Assembly: GCF_051622035.1 (NCBI RefSeq)
Contig: NC_135361.1
Span: forward strand, 26,343,205-26,407,204
DNA length: 64,000 bases
Direction: 5' to 3'
Origin: Arctopsyche grandis
Lineage: Eukaryota; Arthropoda; Insecta; Trichoptera; Hydropsychidae
Shown piece by piece: positions 27,161 through 54,621 of this stretch. Within the stretch, counting starts at the first letter, position 1; each line of letters starts with the position of its first letter. The translations under genes were made by a program, and so were the position numbers. The notes under the pieces were generated by a model. The model did not search any database. It saw only the letters and a list, made by a program, of their open reading frames with translations, and was not told the origin of the DNA.

Positions 27161-27950
27161 CCTGAATCGACGGTTGGAGCCTCTGGTAGTAGGCCTACGC
27201 CCCCGAGACGGGACTTTCAACACAACTGCGGTCGCGCCGGTGACAGCGCCAAAACAACTGTCAAAACACACCTGCTTGCAATAAATGCACGCTCTACATC
27301 TGCTGTCACCATTGCATCACTTCAAATATTTTACATTTTTTATTCATAATCGCTCCTCATAAGAATAAAAAACAATTGAACCAGAAATTATATGTTAAGC
27401 GGTTTTAATTTTAATAAAATGGCGGATGGCAATTGTTTTATCATGGAATTCGAAATAAACATATTTTTTCTAAATTTTAACGACTTTGAATTGATATTTT
27501 ACAAATATCTACATTAAAACTTGTTGATATGAACTTATTTTGGATTTTTATGAGATTTTTCATTGCATAAAATATGTTCCTAAATTTCAAACTGCAAAAA
27601 TATCGTTTTATAATTTCCACTAATTGATAAAATAACACTTTACCTCTTTTTCCTAGCACTCTTGATTTTGTGTGATTATATGTAAGCTGTTATGATTCAG
27701 CTATCAGCCAGTATTTATATAATAAAATGATATGTAACTTGAAGATTATCGGCTTTTTCAAAAGGGGCACCTATTTTGTAATTTATTATTGTTTGTTTAT
27801 TTTTAAAAATTAAATATATTCGACTACTAACTTGTTTATTCCAACTATATATCTATTTTCTCAATTTTAATCTTTTAAAAGTGTCACAGGTTTATAAAAT
27901 AAATAAAAAATAACAAAATTAGAATGTTGTCAAATTTTATAGGAATGGTT

Positions 27951-28111
27951 TTATGGGGGATGAACGAATGAAACGACTGGCATGTTGATGCACGTGCTTT
28001 ATGTATGATAGCTGAAGGCAGAATGAGGTAGCTACTCTGAACATAGCCGAGTTGGTCCCCACTCGCAGGAAGGTGACCAAACTCGACCATGTCGTATAGC
28101 GAACCGCCACA
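27951..28111 (-). mobile_element. Solo LTR of the TRIM-like element found at 55034-56106
   Basis: Shares GATGAACGAATGA, then ACGACTGGCATGTT, GAGTTGGTCCCCACTCGCAG and AAACTCGACCATGTCGTAT with the LTRs at 55034 and 55945, but is more diverged. It is flanked by the same 4-base word GTTT on both sides (27947-27950 and 28112-28115). It probably arose by recombination between the two LTRs of a full element. Confidence 0.8.
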
Positions 28112-28158
28112 GTTTATACACAGTAAATTAAACAATTATCAGATATGCAATGTTTTTA

Positions 28159-28352
28159 TACTTATATTTTGTATTTTAGATAAACGTTCTCCACAATTTT
28201 ATTGGTATAACTATGGTTTTAAACACCATATTCCTCATGGCTATAAACACTTTGGACATCCACATCATTTTAAACACAAACATTTCGATGTCAGTAACCG
28301 TCATATTTTGAACATTTTCATGGTTAACTCAGGCTTTTCAAATCAAATTGTA
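28159..28352 (+). other. His/Tyr-rich candidate exon, uncertain
   Basis: After a fair splice acceptor (TTTGTATTTTAG, 28158), a 64-codon frame runs to a stop at about 28352. It is rich in His, Lys, Phe and Tyr (YNYGFKHHIPHGYKHFGHPH). Such composition occurs in insect cuticular or secreted peptides. No signal peptide exon or partner exon was seen nearby, and it directly follows the solo LTR. It may be a chance frame or a broken gene. Confidence 0.2.
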
Positions 28353-28359
28353 TAATTAC

Positions 28360-30205
28360 TTATTGGAATTTGAAAATGTAAACATAAAGTACTCACAGTT
28401 CGATAAAAGTATCTGAGTAAACTGACAAAAGTAGACACAGATCACAATAATCACCATTCATCTATTTTTATATATAAAATAGACAGATCCAAATAATAAA
28501 TACACAGTTGCTTTGCTTTCCAGCTAATATTTTTGATGCCATTGCGTTACAATGATTTGGAGAAAGAACGTTACATATGCATTTTTAATCATATCCGATT
28601 TCAACGAGGCTATCTGAATTGCTTGTTTACTCGAATTGAAACATGAATCTTTTTGACAGAAATAATCAACGATACCAAGTCTATTGAATTTGTATAATAC
28701 GACTCTTAGTATTATAATATGACACGCCTACATTAAAATTATCAACATTCTCACATTTTATATTTCAATACACACTCTCGCGAAGTGAGCCTTTGGCTTC
28801 AAACCGATTCAATAGTCTGCGCATAATGAAAGATACTATCATCAGCCGAACCCCGCCGTCAATTCGTCTCAAGATTACTTTGAGAAATCTCTCAAATAGT
28901 AGCGTTATCCACAAAAATCAGGTCAGTTCAATTATTCATCTATCTCCGATATCGTTAACATTACAATAATGCGTCAACGGACGTGTGTTGGGTACTTATA
29001 ACAGTAAAATTATTGAACTTTACAAAAACTACCGAATATGAATCACCCTTCAAAAAGTCTCAATTTGTACCAAAAAACCTAGTCGATTAAAGACGGGAGG
29101 TTTTTATTTAATTTTATCATGTTGCTATGACATGCTGCCCCCTTAATTTGAGTTATGATTTACAAAAATCACAAAATCATATTGTCGTGCAAATCAGTCG
29201 TTTAAAATGAGTCAAATTAATTATGCCAGATTTTTTTTAATTTCAAAGATCCAAATATTCAAAATACTTCTCAAAGATTAGAAATAGATTTCATTATTTT
29301 GTATAAGGGAAATGAGGATGTTTTTAAGGGAAAGTCCATTATTTTAATCGACTGTAGAAAATTATTTGATTATATCTATATAATCAATGGTCACTTTAAT
29401 GTAATAGATAAGTTGAAATATTCAAAGCCTTCGGTGAAAACGATGTCTTCTACAAAAAATTTGGCAAATTAGTCGAATATTGTCGTTGTTTACCTGTAAT
29501 GTAGATATCTGTCAAATATTTTATTTTTATGAACAATATGTGGTTCGGTGATAAAATGTAATCGAATGTTAAAATTTTTTGCTTATAACAAAATATAATT
29601 TTAATCAGTCATGTGCAAAATTTTATTAGAGCATTCATGAAAATGAATTCATTTTTTTCCCAAAATTAAATATAAATAAAAGTGTAAGCGGTTTATAAAC
29701 ATGAAAATCGATTTTTTTATTTTCAAAAATATGCATCTATGATTCTATAATATTCATTAGCGGTTTTAATAATTGAACTACTTAAAAAAATTTCACCAGG
29801 AAAAATGTTCTAGTTTTGAACATTTTTTTGAGAATTTGAAAAAATGCTTACCTTATATTAAATACCTATTACTAGTTAAAAAAAGTACTAGTTTTATCTT
29901 ACGACTTACCAGAACACATATCCAAAAAAACAATATGTACTGTACTGATAAAACCAGCACGAATAGTCACCTTAATATAGAAAAATTATGGTAATTCATT
30001 AAAAATTAATTTTCAAAAATATTCTAGGACCCCTTCGAGAGCTCTGAAGTAACCACCTTCGTCATTAAAAACGGAGACATAATTTTAACTTTTTCAAAAG
30101 TTGAGTAGTTTGTGTTTGTATTTTCTTATTATTTTTAATTATCTTACTTACTTATTTGCTTAATTTGAATCTAATTATTATTATTAGTTTATTGTTGTTA
30201 TAACT
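28360..30205. other. No gene recognised
   Basis: AT-rich intergenic DNA between the 5' ends of LSD1 and Scm. Short open frames only; no repeats with clear ends. Confidence 0.5.
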
Positions 30206-30207
30206 AT

Positions 30208-30520
30208 AAGGCCTGCCGAACACACAGCCACTCGCCACCGCCACCGTTGGCAGCCACAAGTGCGGAATGTCACAGCCACTCGCCACAAGCTACGGCAGTG
30301 GCGGACTCTCGCAGCTAGTGGACGCCACTCATCACTGATGTGATGTTTATATTACAAATACCGAGTGAAGCCGGGTAAAAACACTAGTTAACCATAATTT
30401 AAATATATATATATTTTTTAATTTTATTAATTATTTGTTGTTTTAAGCTCTCAAAATAATCAAAATTTTAATAGCCACCGGTGGCGAACAAAAGTGGCTG
30501 TGCTTACGACAGGCCTAATT
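30208..30520. mobile_element. Small DNA transposon with inverted repeats (hAT-like), about 310 bp
   Basis: The left end GGCCTGCCGAACACACAGCC continues ACTCGCCACCG. The inverse of the right end reads GGCCTGTCGTAAGCACAGCC and ACTTTTGTTCGCCACCGG. The inverted repeats are about 30 bp with mismatches. The middle contains the ACCGAGTGAAGCCGGGTAAA phrase, inverse to 25705. No transposase. Confidence 0.65.
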
Positions 30521-30927
30521 TAGGTTATTATTTTTACTATGATTAATATTATTATCGTACCACTATCGTTGGTACTACTGTATTGTTATTTTTTATTTTT
30601 AATGTTTAAATTTTTCTTTTTCTCTCACCTATATGCGAAATTTTTTAAAATAGTTCATCTTCTAATAATTATTTTTTGAAATCAATAAAACTGTAAATTT
30701 TCCTTTTAAAAATTTACAGTTTTAAAATTTTACAAGACCATTTTTTTTTTGAAGAAGCTATTGATCAATATTTTTAAGCTTGTTGCAGTTTCCGCCGACC
30801 TAAACTTCTTCTACTATCGAATAATCGATATGATTAAAATGGTAAATGGGACTATTCGTCACATTGCAGTGGTCGCAAAGACAATTTTTTCCATGAAAAT
30901 CGCGAATACACAATATTTGGCACTTAA

Positions 30928-31463
30928 GTTTATTTATTTATTTATTTGGAAAATTTACAGTTTATTAAGTTACATAGATTGATAGTAAAAAAACATAATT
31001 ATGTTAAATAAACCATTAATAATTTTCACATATAGGTAAAAAAAAGAAAAGCTCAAACATTTAAAATAAGAAACAAAAATGATAATAGAGTAAGATAGTT
31101 AGAGAAAACAAAAAGAAAAAAATAGAAATAACAGTATAATAAAAATATCAAAATAATAAGAATAATAATATGATAAAAATTATGAAATAATATAATATAT
31201 AACAAAAAACAAAAAGACAAAATAAATACATCAAAATAAAAATTAATAATCACAATCGTAAATTTTCAATAAAATTAATCATCGAAAAACAAATTTGCAA
31301 TAATCACTCTAGCTTGTATAGCATTAATATTAAATAAGTCAAGCATAGAAATTGTTAAAATTAGTGTGTTGACGGTGGAGCTTGCACGCCAGATGAATGA
31401 GCTTCTTCCATAATTAGAAAAAGTATTAGGTATGTAAAGGAGCTCATTACATCTAGTCATTCT
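30928..31463 (-). mobile_element. Second, 5'-truncated copy of the 3.1-8.2 kb LINE
   Basis: The last 61 ORF2 codons (31460-31275, ending NAIQARVIIANLFFDD) and the 3' UTR match 3076-3615 with few differences. One coding difference is visible (MFDL in the long copy, LDLF context here). It ends in (TTTA)n on the plus strand. The near identity shows recent activity of the family. Confidence 0.9.
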
Positions 31464-32038
31464 ACATTCTAAGTTCTCGTTAGTACGATAGTTATCGTTA
31501 GTATGATGGACTTTTCGGCTGCCAGATGAGTACTTTGTGACCAGTAATCACCGAACCGATTAAAATTCATAGTATTTCATACAAATCTGGGGGGGGAAGG
31601 GGCATATGCCTCTCGCTGCTCCCCCCCCCCCCCCCCCCCCACTATATAACGTCTCTAACTTGAAATCATATAGCATACAACTTCAAGCGAGATGTGGTTA
31701 AAACCGCCGAGATGAAATGTGTTGCACACGACGATTTATGAGAGGCAATGGCCGTGTCGGAGAATGCGATCGCGTGTGGTGTGGTGTGGTGTGGTGCGGT
31801 GCGGTGCGTGGTGTGTAGTGTGTGGTGAAGGTGAGCGGAGCGGTGTTGGCGGCCATGATTGTTGTCGTGTTGGCCGGCGTGTAGTGGCGGCGGCGGCGCG
31901 CCGGTTGACGTGACAGCGGGCGGGGGGAAGTGCGGCGCGGAGAGGACTCGGCTCGACGGGGGAGAGGCGAGCGCTAGACGAGGAGTCCAGAGACGAGGAG
32001 GGGAGGGGCAGGGGCAGGGGCAGGGGCAGGGGGAAGCG

Positions 32039-37182
<5,144 letters not shown>

Positions 37183-38684
37183 ACATCTGCAATTACAAAA
37201 AATAGATCTGCTATATTTTTTTCTCCTTTTTTTTATATATGTATTTTTGCATCCAATGCGAAACGCCTTTGCAAGGAAATTCATAGTCATAAATTCGTTA
37301 TAAGATTTTATTTTAGTTGAAATATGCTGTACAACCTGCCTTTCATTTTCTCACAATAGACCTTCAATTTGGTCAACACAAGGTGATGGTGTCGGTTTAT
37401 GAAAATTGCAACGTTTTTATATCATTCTAATAAAACCGGGAACGGGAAATAGAATGTGACGATTATCCCGATAACATTTTACTTTTCATATCAGCTTTAA
37501 TTGTATTTATTTATTTATTTACAACAAACTAAATGACTCCTTTTTACAAAATGTTCTAAGACATTCTATGTAGTTAAATGGGACTTGTTCTATCAACTGT
37601 TAGCTGACCTTATAGTAAAGTTATTATATATTGTGCGACCAGCTCATGGACTCGGTCTGATGTATCATATGTTGGTCATCTATGATTGTACCTGACAAAT
37701 GCGTATAAATTTCCAAACTATTCCAACTTTTATTTGAATAATAATGAATATTTAATAACAGTTGGAAGCGTTATCCCGTTCCTTATTTAAACGCACCAGT
37801 GTTGTACGTTTTATCTTGGTATTATTTTCAGTAATTAATAAATTTATACGAGTGTTTATATGCATATAAACGACCAAATGAACTTTCTTATACGCAATAC
37901 AATGTACAAAATAACTTTTTTTTTATTATCACAAATCGATTGAAGTCAAAGTAAATGTTTGTCATTTTAGCATATACAGTATAATAATCAATTTTTGTGA
38001 TAAAAAGTGGCATGAAAACAACATGAAATTGTTCACAATTTGTATATATTTGTACTTATAGTTGAAGCACATCTTTGCATATTGTAAATTGATTATTTTT
38101 ATAGATACACTTTTACCTTTAGACTTGTAAGTATTAGAAGGTTATCAAGTATCCCAGTTTATTCATGTTTTGTTCTCATCACCCCTGTATCCTAGGCTCA
38201 AACTCTTCCAAATAGATCTTAGCAATCTGAAAATTGTACGTTGCTCTTTATTTTTATATCATTGCTATTTTAAAAATCAAATAACCCATAGTTTTTAACG
38301 CAAAAACAATAATACAATTCATGTTATACTATAATTTTTATAATAGACATTTTAATGTATATTTGATAAACTTGTAATTATATACAGTTGAAATTGTATA
38401 ATGTCATATATTTTATTCAATAAATAATTTAAGTAAAACCAGGATGTAAATAATTAAGCGCAAAACTATGCAAATACTTGACCTGAATAAAATGAGTGTA
38501 TAATTTTTACTCGCTGACTTTTAATACTGACGCTTCTTCGATCGGGAGGGCTCCGGAAATGAAACAGTGCACAGGAAAGATTATTTTGTGAATTTTTATT
38601 TCAGAAAAATATTTGATATGGAACCATTTTGACTTATACGTAACAGCAGTTCACTGCGGTCAACACTTAATCGACATAATTACA
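37183..38684. other. Scm 3' UTR and intergenic DNA
   Basis: The first AATAAA after the Scm stop is at 37429, giving a 3' UTR of about 260 bases. Later AATAAA words occur near 38418. The rest is AT-rich with no recognised element. Confidence 0.5.
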
Positions 38685-38734
38685 TTTTATTATTATTTAC
38701 GCCATGAGGTCTGGTATATAACTTAGGTTCATCC

Positions 38735-38880
38735 TTACGCACATCGAGCCGACGGATCGCCAGCGACCACCTGCAAAACACACATCTTCGATCTGGCGGA
38801 GGGTTCGCAGATGCGGGCCGCTCGTCCGACAGCTCGACATGCAACGAGCCTTAACTTTAAAGTACATTTTGTGTGCATCG
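38735..38880 (-). CDS. Cys-rich candidate terminal exon of an unidentified gene
   Basis: On the minus strand, a good acceptor (TTTCTCTATACCGTTTAG, ending 38881) precedes a 48-codon frame that runs to TAA at 38735. Read from ATG at 38878 the peptide is 47 residues and includes KLRLVACRAVGRAARICEP and CVLQVVAGDPSARCA. It has five cysteines and many Arg/Ala. The exon is clearly more GC-rich than its surroundings. A poly(A) signal (plus-strand TTTATT, 38686-38691) lies 44 bases after the stop. I do not recognise the family. The spacing and signals fit the last exon of a secreted or disulfide-rich protein whose other exons lie to the right. A second frame over the same bases (38951-38697) is also open. 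Confidence 0.4.
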
Positions 38881-38889
38881 CTAAACGGT

Positions 38890-39883
38890 ATAGAGAAAAA
38901 TATACGTATATTGTGAATATGCGGAATATTAACTATGTAAAACTTGTACATATTAAATATATTTTGTAAAGGAAAATCTTTCTATAGGTGAAAATACACT
39001 TTAAGTATATATATATATATATTTTTTTTTTTAATTTAGTAATGCACATGGAAGACCTTATCGACGAAGAATAAATTCACATAACAAATAAACCTTCAAG
39101 CAAAAAATATTTTCACATACAAATCCAATATATTATAACATCTCGTACACATGAGAAAAGATTTCGAAATTCTATGTACATACATTAAAATTCTATTTCA
39201 TTTTTGAACGAGCGCATTTATGCTTTGTGACACAAAACGTTAAGCGAATTTAATTATATTTTGGATTAAACGAATACTTGCTCTTGATAGAATCGAAGCC
39301 ATCGCTATGATAAATATAATTAGACGGGATTCCACCTTACAATTTAAGACCATCCATAGGAATGATCTTGTGGCCGAAAACAAATCCAACGTCTATATAT
39401 ATAAACGCCATAGCGATGGCTTCGGTAAAATACATGTTTTGATCGTTCATATAACAATTAAATATTAAATTACAGTATTATTCACAACTACTGTTTAAAC
39501 AATTGACTGGCTCGCTAGATATTTTTCATACGGGAAAATCGTCTTGACAATTCCACCGACAACATATTTAATGACTAGTAAATTTTTCTCCTCTCAAAGA
39601 GCGAACAATATAGGCCAAATTTTCCAAAGAAATATATATATATATATATATTGATTTGCTAAATTTATTAAATGGAAAAACTTTTCTACGTAAAATCTGA
39701 CAATAAAAACTAATTTGGTCTATTTTAATATATATATAAATATGTATTTCAATAACAACTTCTAACTTTCGCATCGTTATAAAGATCGACATATCCCGAG
39801 ACCGGCTCGCGATTAAAATATATATATATACTGTTGATTTGTGTTCTATTATGTATAAATTCTATGCGGATAAATTCTTTAAC

Positions 39884-39917
<34 letters not shown>

Positions 39918-39930
39918 CTTATATTTTTTT
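38890..39930. other. No gene recognised; (TA)n-rich
   Basis: AT-rich, with several short (TA)n tracts (39008, 39638, 39820, 39890). The phrase TCGAAGCCATCGCTATGATA at about 39294 is inverted near 39409 (CATAGCGATGGCTTCG), forming a hairpin of about 120 bp. Confidence 0.4.
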
Positions 39931-39938
39931 TCTTTTAA

Positions 39939-40415
39939 CCCTTTGCCCGCGGCAATAAACAAGCCCCGTACGCGGCGGCACCTTTTTCGCAAATTTGGCA
40001 ATCGAGTTTTCGACCTTAAATACAGATTTTAATATTAACTCAAGTAACCAGATATGTTAATTAACACAAAGTATTATTTTAAACAATAAAATACATAATA
40101 TATCTCGTTGTTTTAGATTAATTGTCAAATAATCATTCTTCATAATTGTATGAAGACGTGACGTCACATAAACGAGGTTTCAGTATGGTTCCACAAAAAA
40201 CTAATTTTTGACTGGTATATATTCATTTTAAGCAAATTTAATAGATGACATTCAACTCTCAATAATATATTCAACCAATTTTGAACCTTAAAACAGTTGA
40301 AATAGGCGCATATAAGCCTCAAAATCCCGTGCAAAGTCCAGAAATTCTATGGAAGACAGCCGCACTACAGACTTGTCGCCCTGAGCTTCCATAGAAGACG
40401 GCCGCGGGCAAACGG
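39939..40415. mobile_element. piggyBac-type MITE (second family), TTAA target
   Basis: Inverted ends CCCTTTGCCCGCGGC and CCGTTTGCCCGCGGC (reverse complement of the right end) sit inside TTAA on both sides (39935-39938 and 40416-40419). Length is 477 bp. It has no transposase. A subterminal TATGGAAGACAGCCGC / CATAGAAGACGGCCGC repeat lies near the right end. Confidence 0.85.
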
Positions 40416-40419
40416 TTAA

Positions 40420-43400
40420 ACTGAAGTAACTTCTAAAAGGTAAAGCACTTTAGTAATCGTTACAACGGCGTTTCTTATGTTAACCATTTAAAAACCAACG
40501 AACATGTTACGAGTTAGAGTTAGCTATTTAGTTGACCGTAAACATTTGTCTCTCGGATCAACTCATTGTACACTTACAACGCTAGCACAAAACACCACAA
40601 ACAAAGCATATATGCATATATGTATAATTCATAAATTCAAACATGCATACAAATTTATATATTGATATATTCAATTACACATGCAATTCGACTCGACAAT
40701 GTCGCATTTTGTAGTTTTTTTTTTTTTGTTTTGCCTAATTATGAGCGATTCAAATTTGGCATGCATCAAACAAACGAAACCTTTCCAATGTTTTATTTGA
40801 ATTTCATAACGCTACGTTTTAATCATAACATAAAAAAATACTATTTATGGCACTACATTTAAATACAAATATAATAAAATACACATATAACTTTATGTAC
40901 ACAATAATATTTCGAATCATATGCTCAATAAAAATTCGTAATATAAAATCTATCTGCAAAGTTCAACAATTATAATATTATATCATCACAAGAATCACTA
41001 AAAGTACATAAGGATCAACAATATTTAAAAACAAATGAAAACATACAATTCCTTCTTGCATTATCAAGATAATTCAAACTTTCAATAATTCACAACTAAA
41101 AGTCTATTCATACTGGCACAGTACAGATCGGCAACTACACATAAACATCAATACGAAAAGTATTCTTTGGTACATTCATATATTCCGTAATGTGTACGTG
41201 GCTTAGGCTTAACGACAATAGCCGACAAAATCTATTCATACAATACAACAGTACATATCACCGTAACGTATCAAGCAAAACCGGTTTTCTTAGGCCACTT
41301 TGGAAACATTAACCCACGACGTGACGTCATAGTAGCGAGTGTACGCTCACTAACGAAAGTCGTATCACTTCAGTAAAAAAATACCATCATCTTTTTCTAC
41401 CATGCTTTTCAGTATATAGTTTTTCATTAGGATTTTACATTTACTATACATATGTAGATACTTGAAATACTAACAGTTTTTGGAATAAGATAGGTACTAT
41501 TTTAAAACACTATGTAAAATAGGTATTAATTTCATATATACTTAGCTTACGAACGTATTGTGAACAATGATAACAATTTGCAAGTTGTAAATTTTGGTAG
41601 CAAAGGCCCCCAAGATTCGGGGGCCCCAAGCGAGCGCTCATTTTCAATGTATGATAAACATTCCGTCGCACTCTGCAATGTATTATATATGTAAGTCAAT
41701 TTTGCCTTGCCAAAACTTGTCTGAACGTGTGCTGCTGTACAGTATAAATATAAGTAGTCTTTCACGTGCCGTACAGTGCTGTTTAGTATGAAGACCTTAA
41801 ATCATCGACGATAGACTTGCAAATTTAGAAAGCTTGAACTAATCATCTCGCGATAAGCAAATCAAGAGTACATCACACTAAAATCATCATAAATTGAATA
41901 AAAAAAATCATTCCGTCGCGTAAACTTGCCATATACATATGTATTCTGATAAAATCAAACATCAACAATTTTAAACATTGATCATTATATAAATATATAT
42001 AGATAGATATATACATGCACATATAACGATCATCGATGTCTTTCTAAAGCTTGTTATAATTTTATTGCACTCGAATAGGAGACGTTTCTGAAGATCAGCG
42101 TGTAAAAATTTATCTAATCGTGATTTTTATTTGCAAAAACCCGTGCAAGAGAGGAAAATAACCTTCAATGTCGTCACATCTTAGTTTATAATATTTTATC
42201 CGCTAATATAATTATGTATATATTCCCATTTGATTTCTTTTTTGGCAAGAACGTTCTATTAGCGTGGCGAATACGACCACAAATTCAATATCACATACGC
42301 GTGAATGTCTATATATGTATGTATAATTAAACTCTTGTGTGTGTATGTATGTAATTTATATGTATGTATACGTTGTACATCTCTACGTATCAACATTTCA
42401 ATATAGGAAAATGGAAAAATATGTTCTCTTTTTTTTGTTTACGGAATTAATATATACTTTGTATATATTTATCAACGTTAGCACCCTAAAGGGAAAAGGT
42501 TCTCTCTACCACAAGAACATTATAGAATAGTGCAAAATACATTGTATAATAGAAATATAAATATATATATATAGAGGGGAAACTCGACTAATTTCGTGCA
42601 CAATGAGGTAATCTTTGACATTCTAACCGCTACACATACATTTCGTTAGAACAATTCCACACACACACACACACACACGACTCTCAAAATTCAACACACT
42701 AAAAATGGAAGCTACATACGTTAACATCACAAATCACGAAATTAGCCGCATTGCGTTTCCGTATAATTAAAGCATTAATTATTATACGATTTGATTTAGA
42801 AAAATATATATGTAATATATATTAAAAATATAAGTCATCAAGAAAGATTTGTACATAATATATAAATATATGAGAATGTAAAATTAATTTAACATAAACG
42901 AAGGAAATGCATAAACTTGTATGTGTAAAAATAAACAAGTTATATTAAGAGAGAATGCAAGAGATATATATATATATATATATATATATTAGTGAGAGAG
43001 AGCATTTTCGCAACAATTAACGCAACATTAATAATGCCTATGTAAATTTCGTTATCACCGTGGAAGAAATTACATATCATTGTACTTATTGTATTTGCAT
43101 TAAGATTTTTGCTATTTTACTTTGTATCAGTCGTGTTGTATAAATTCTTTTTTCATATGTATGTATACCGTTCGAAAACAAATTATACTTTGAAATGATC
43201 CAATTAGAATGAATGACTAACGTGAAGCCTTGGAGTCGACTCAATCGCATTTAACAACCTCAACATTTGACCAATTAAGAAAATTCCAATCCAATAGATT
43301 GAACATGTATAATATATTAGTTAAGCCTAATTTCTTCGTATGGCACATTTCAAATCCCAACCGTTAAAATTCAACTACCGCACAAACGAGCTGTTGACAT

Positions 43401-43540
43401 TCATTTTTACTTTTTTAAACTTGTATCCTATATATAATATAAATATTACATACGCAATACAAAACAACAGCTTGTTCTGATACATATACCACAAGTACAT
43501 TTTCATATTAGAAACCGTTTATTGTTCACATGGATGTATA
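40420..43540. other. No gene recognised; AT-rich DNA right of the Scm/RSK convergence
   Basis: Contains CA, TA and GA microsatellites (42658, 42960, 42995), TACATATGTA words, and a repeat at 41555-41665. No exon was recognised. If the Cys-rich exon at 38.7 kb is real, its upstream exons should lie here or farther right. Confidence 0.4.
41555..41665. repeat. Repeat shared in inverse with 54660-54770
   Basis: TGTAAATTTTGGTAGCAAAG, then GCCCCAAGCGAGCGCTCATT, TTCAATGTATGATAAAC. The inverse order appears at 54670-54760 (TTTATCATACGTTGAAAATA and AGCGCGCGCCTGGGGCC). Confidence 0.6.
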
Positions 43541-43544
43541 TATA

Positions 43545-43692
<148 letters not shown>

Positions 43693-43973
43693 AAAATCTA
43701 ATCCTACTCGTAATGTAAAATTGTACCGTACCAAAAATAAAGCGTTAAAATGAAAAGAGTTAACAATATTTTGAACGTTTGAAGAATGTTGTGTTACGTC
43801 AACGTTACAAAAGTGATTATCACAATATTGTACGTGGGAAAAGTCGCTATTTGCGGATTGAGAACATACGTATCCGCATTTTACAACCGACTCTCTGCGA
43901 ACAGTCGACGCATATCCGACCGTATTATCGTCGCTTTCAAAAGTTAACAATGTATTACACATTACATGTCGTT

Positions 43974-53211
<9,238 letters not shown>

Positions 53212-53472
53212 GGCGAGTGGAGGCGTTGACGCAGACGCAGTCGCAGACGCAGATGGTGCTGGCGGCGACAATCGACGACGCGACCAGACGCTGCCGCGCA
53301 CACCGCCGCACTGACACTACTTCCCTTCTCACCTCAACCTCTCGTCCCCGCCCCCTCCTCATCACACCTCAACGCATAAACCATAGACAACGGAACGCAC
53401 GCAGCGGCCCTCACACTTCGCTCTTTAGCTTTTTGACAAAGTTTCGATACGAGAAAACAGTTTGGTGATTAC

Positions 53473-53574
53473 TAGTCACCGGAGCCTGAGGGGGCCGTGT
53501 ATTGTTCAAAGGTAGTAAATGCATTGTTAAAGGTTTGCCGAACAATGGATAGCACTGTGACTATCCTACCTCTA
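53473..53574. mobile_element. hAT-type MITE (family B), perfect 8-bp target duplication
   Basis: TAGTCACCGGAGCCTGAGGG at the left and the inverse TAGAGGTAGGATAGTCACAG at the right. GTGATTAC occurs on both sides (53465-53472, 53575-53582). Nearly the inverse of the copy at 19172-19272. Confidence 0.9.
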
Positions 53575-53756
53575 GTGATTACATCCAGGGTTGTAGAATA
53601 GCCGGTACGCACCGGTATGGCATCCCGCCACCTTTTATCGGCACCGGTACGCGACCCGCCATAAATATTTCAAAAATCAAAATAGTGTTACGTACGCCGC
53701 GGATTAAACGAATAGAATTCCAGAGACTGTGTGACCGTTCAAGGATTATCTTTTAA

Positions 53757-54080
53757 CCGTTTGAACGCCACAAGCGCCTTAAGGCGCAAACAGCTGTATC
53801 TGCCATACGCCACGCGCGCCTTTACTCTTTGACGAACGATATCTATTAAATTTAATAGAAAAATTTATGATATTTTCATTTAGTATTGTAGTGACATCTA
53901 TCCTTAACTCAAATATACAATATAAGAATTTTGATCTGAAAAAAATTTATGTGGTAGTTGTAATAGTCCTTGTTTTGGAAAAAATAACGAAAAAAATATA
54001 TTATTACGTCTTAATACTTAATTCCCGAAAGTTTGGGCGTGTGCGTGAATGTGGCGTTTGACGGCTGGGCAGCTAAGCGG
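53757..54080. mobile_element. Probable piggyBac-type MITE, TTAA target
   Basis: CCGTTTGAACGCCAC on the left and the inverse CCGCTTAGCTGCCCAG on the right, each next to TTAA (53753-53756, 54081-54084). The inverted repeats match at about two thirds of positions. Length is 324 bp and it is AT-rich inside. Confidence 0.55.
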
Positions 54081-54376
54081 TTAACGGATATCTGTTAACG
54101 GATTAACTAGGTACATACCGTGCGACCGGTATAAGTGGTTTCAAGGATTAGCGACAGACTAAATGCAAGTAAGCTAAACAATGATTGCACTTCTCATACC
54201 GTGGCAATACATATCCGAATACGTGACTATACAGTAGGTAAACAGATTTAGACGTCCTGAGAGATCTACCCCTTATAAGGCGGTACGCAGGCGATATCAT
54301 GTAATTCTGGACTGAGCACTGCCAGTGCGTGTATCTCATTAATCATCAATAAATGCTGTGAATCGACTTTGGCCTT

Positions 54377-54620
54377 TTACTTGGATCCTCCACCCACCCC
54401 TACGCAACAATAGTATAAAACTTTAAGTTTTTCGAAAAGTTTTACCACTTTTGCAATATTTTTCACCCAAGCTCGATGACAAGGAGCGCTGTCGTGCATA
54501 AAAATTCTGTCAGGGTCAAGGATCCACCAGGTTTTATGTGAGGCACCAGATGTGTCTTTAGCACATTTAAATATTGGCAAAATCGAGCGTACCGGCACCT
54601 CAAAATTTAGCACTACACCA
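54377..54620 (-). pseudogene. Tc1/mariner-type transposase fragment
   Basis: A 99-codon frame (54676-54377) contains DPDRIFMHDSAPCHRAWVKN and IAKVVKLFEKL. D.APCH around the second catalytic Asp is characteristic of Tc1/mariner DDE transposases. Only this part is visible, so it is a relic. Upstream codons overlap the repeat at 54622-54665. Confidence 0.65.
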
Positions 54621-54621
54621 C

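Noticed and set aside
31615..31640. Poly(C) run as a biological element
   Set aside because: A homopolymer of about 22 C next to GGGGGGGGAAGGGG is more likely a simple repeat, and its length may be a sequencing artefact. No further structure was seen.
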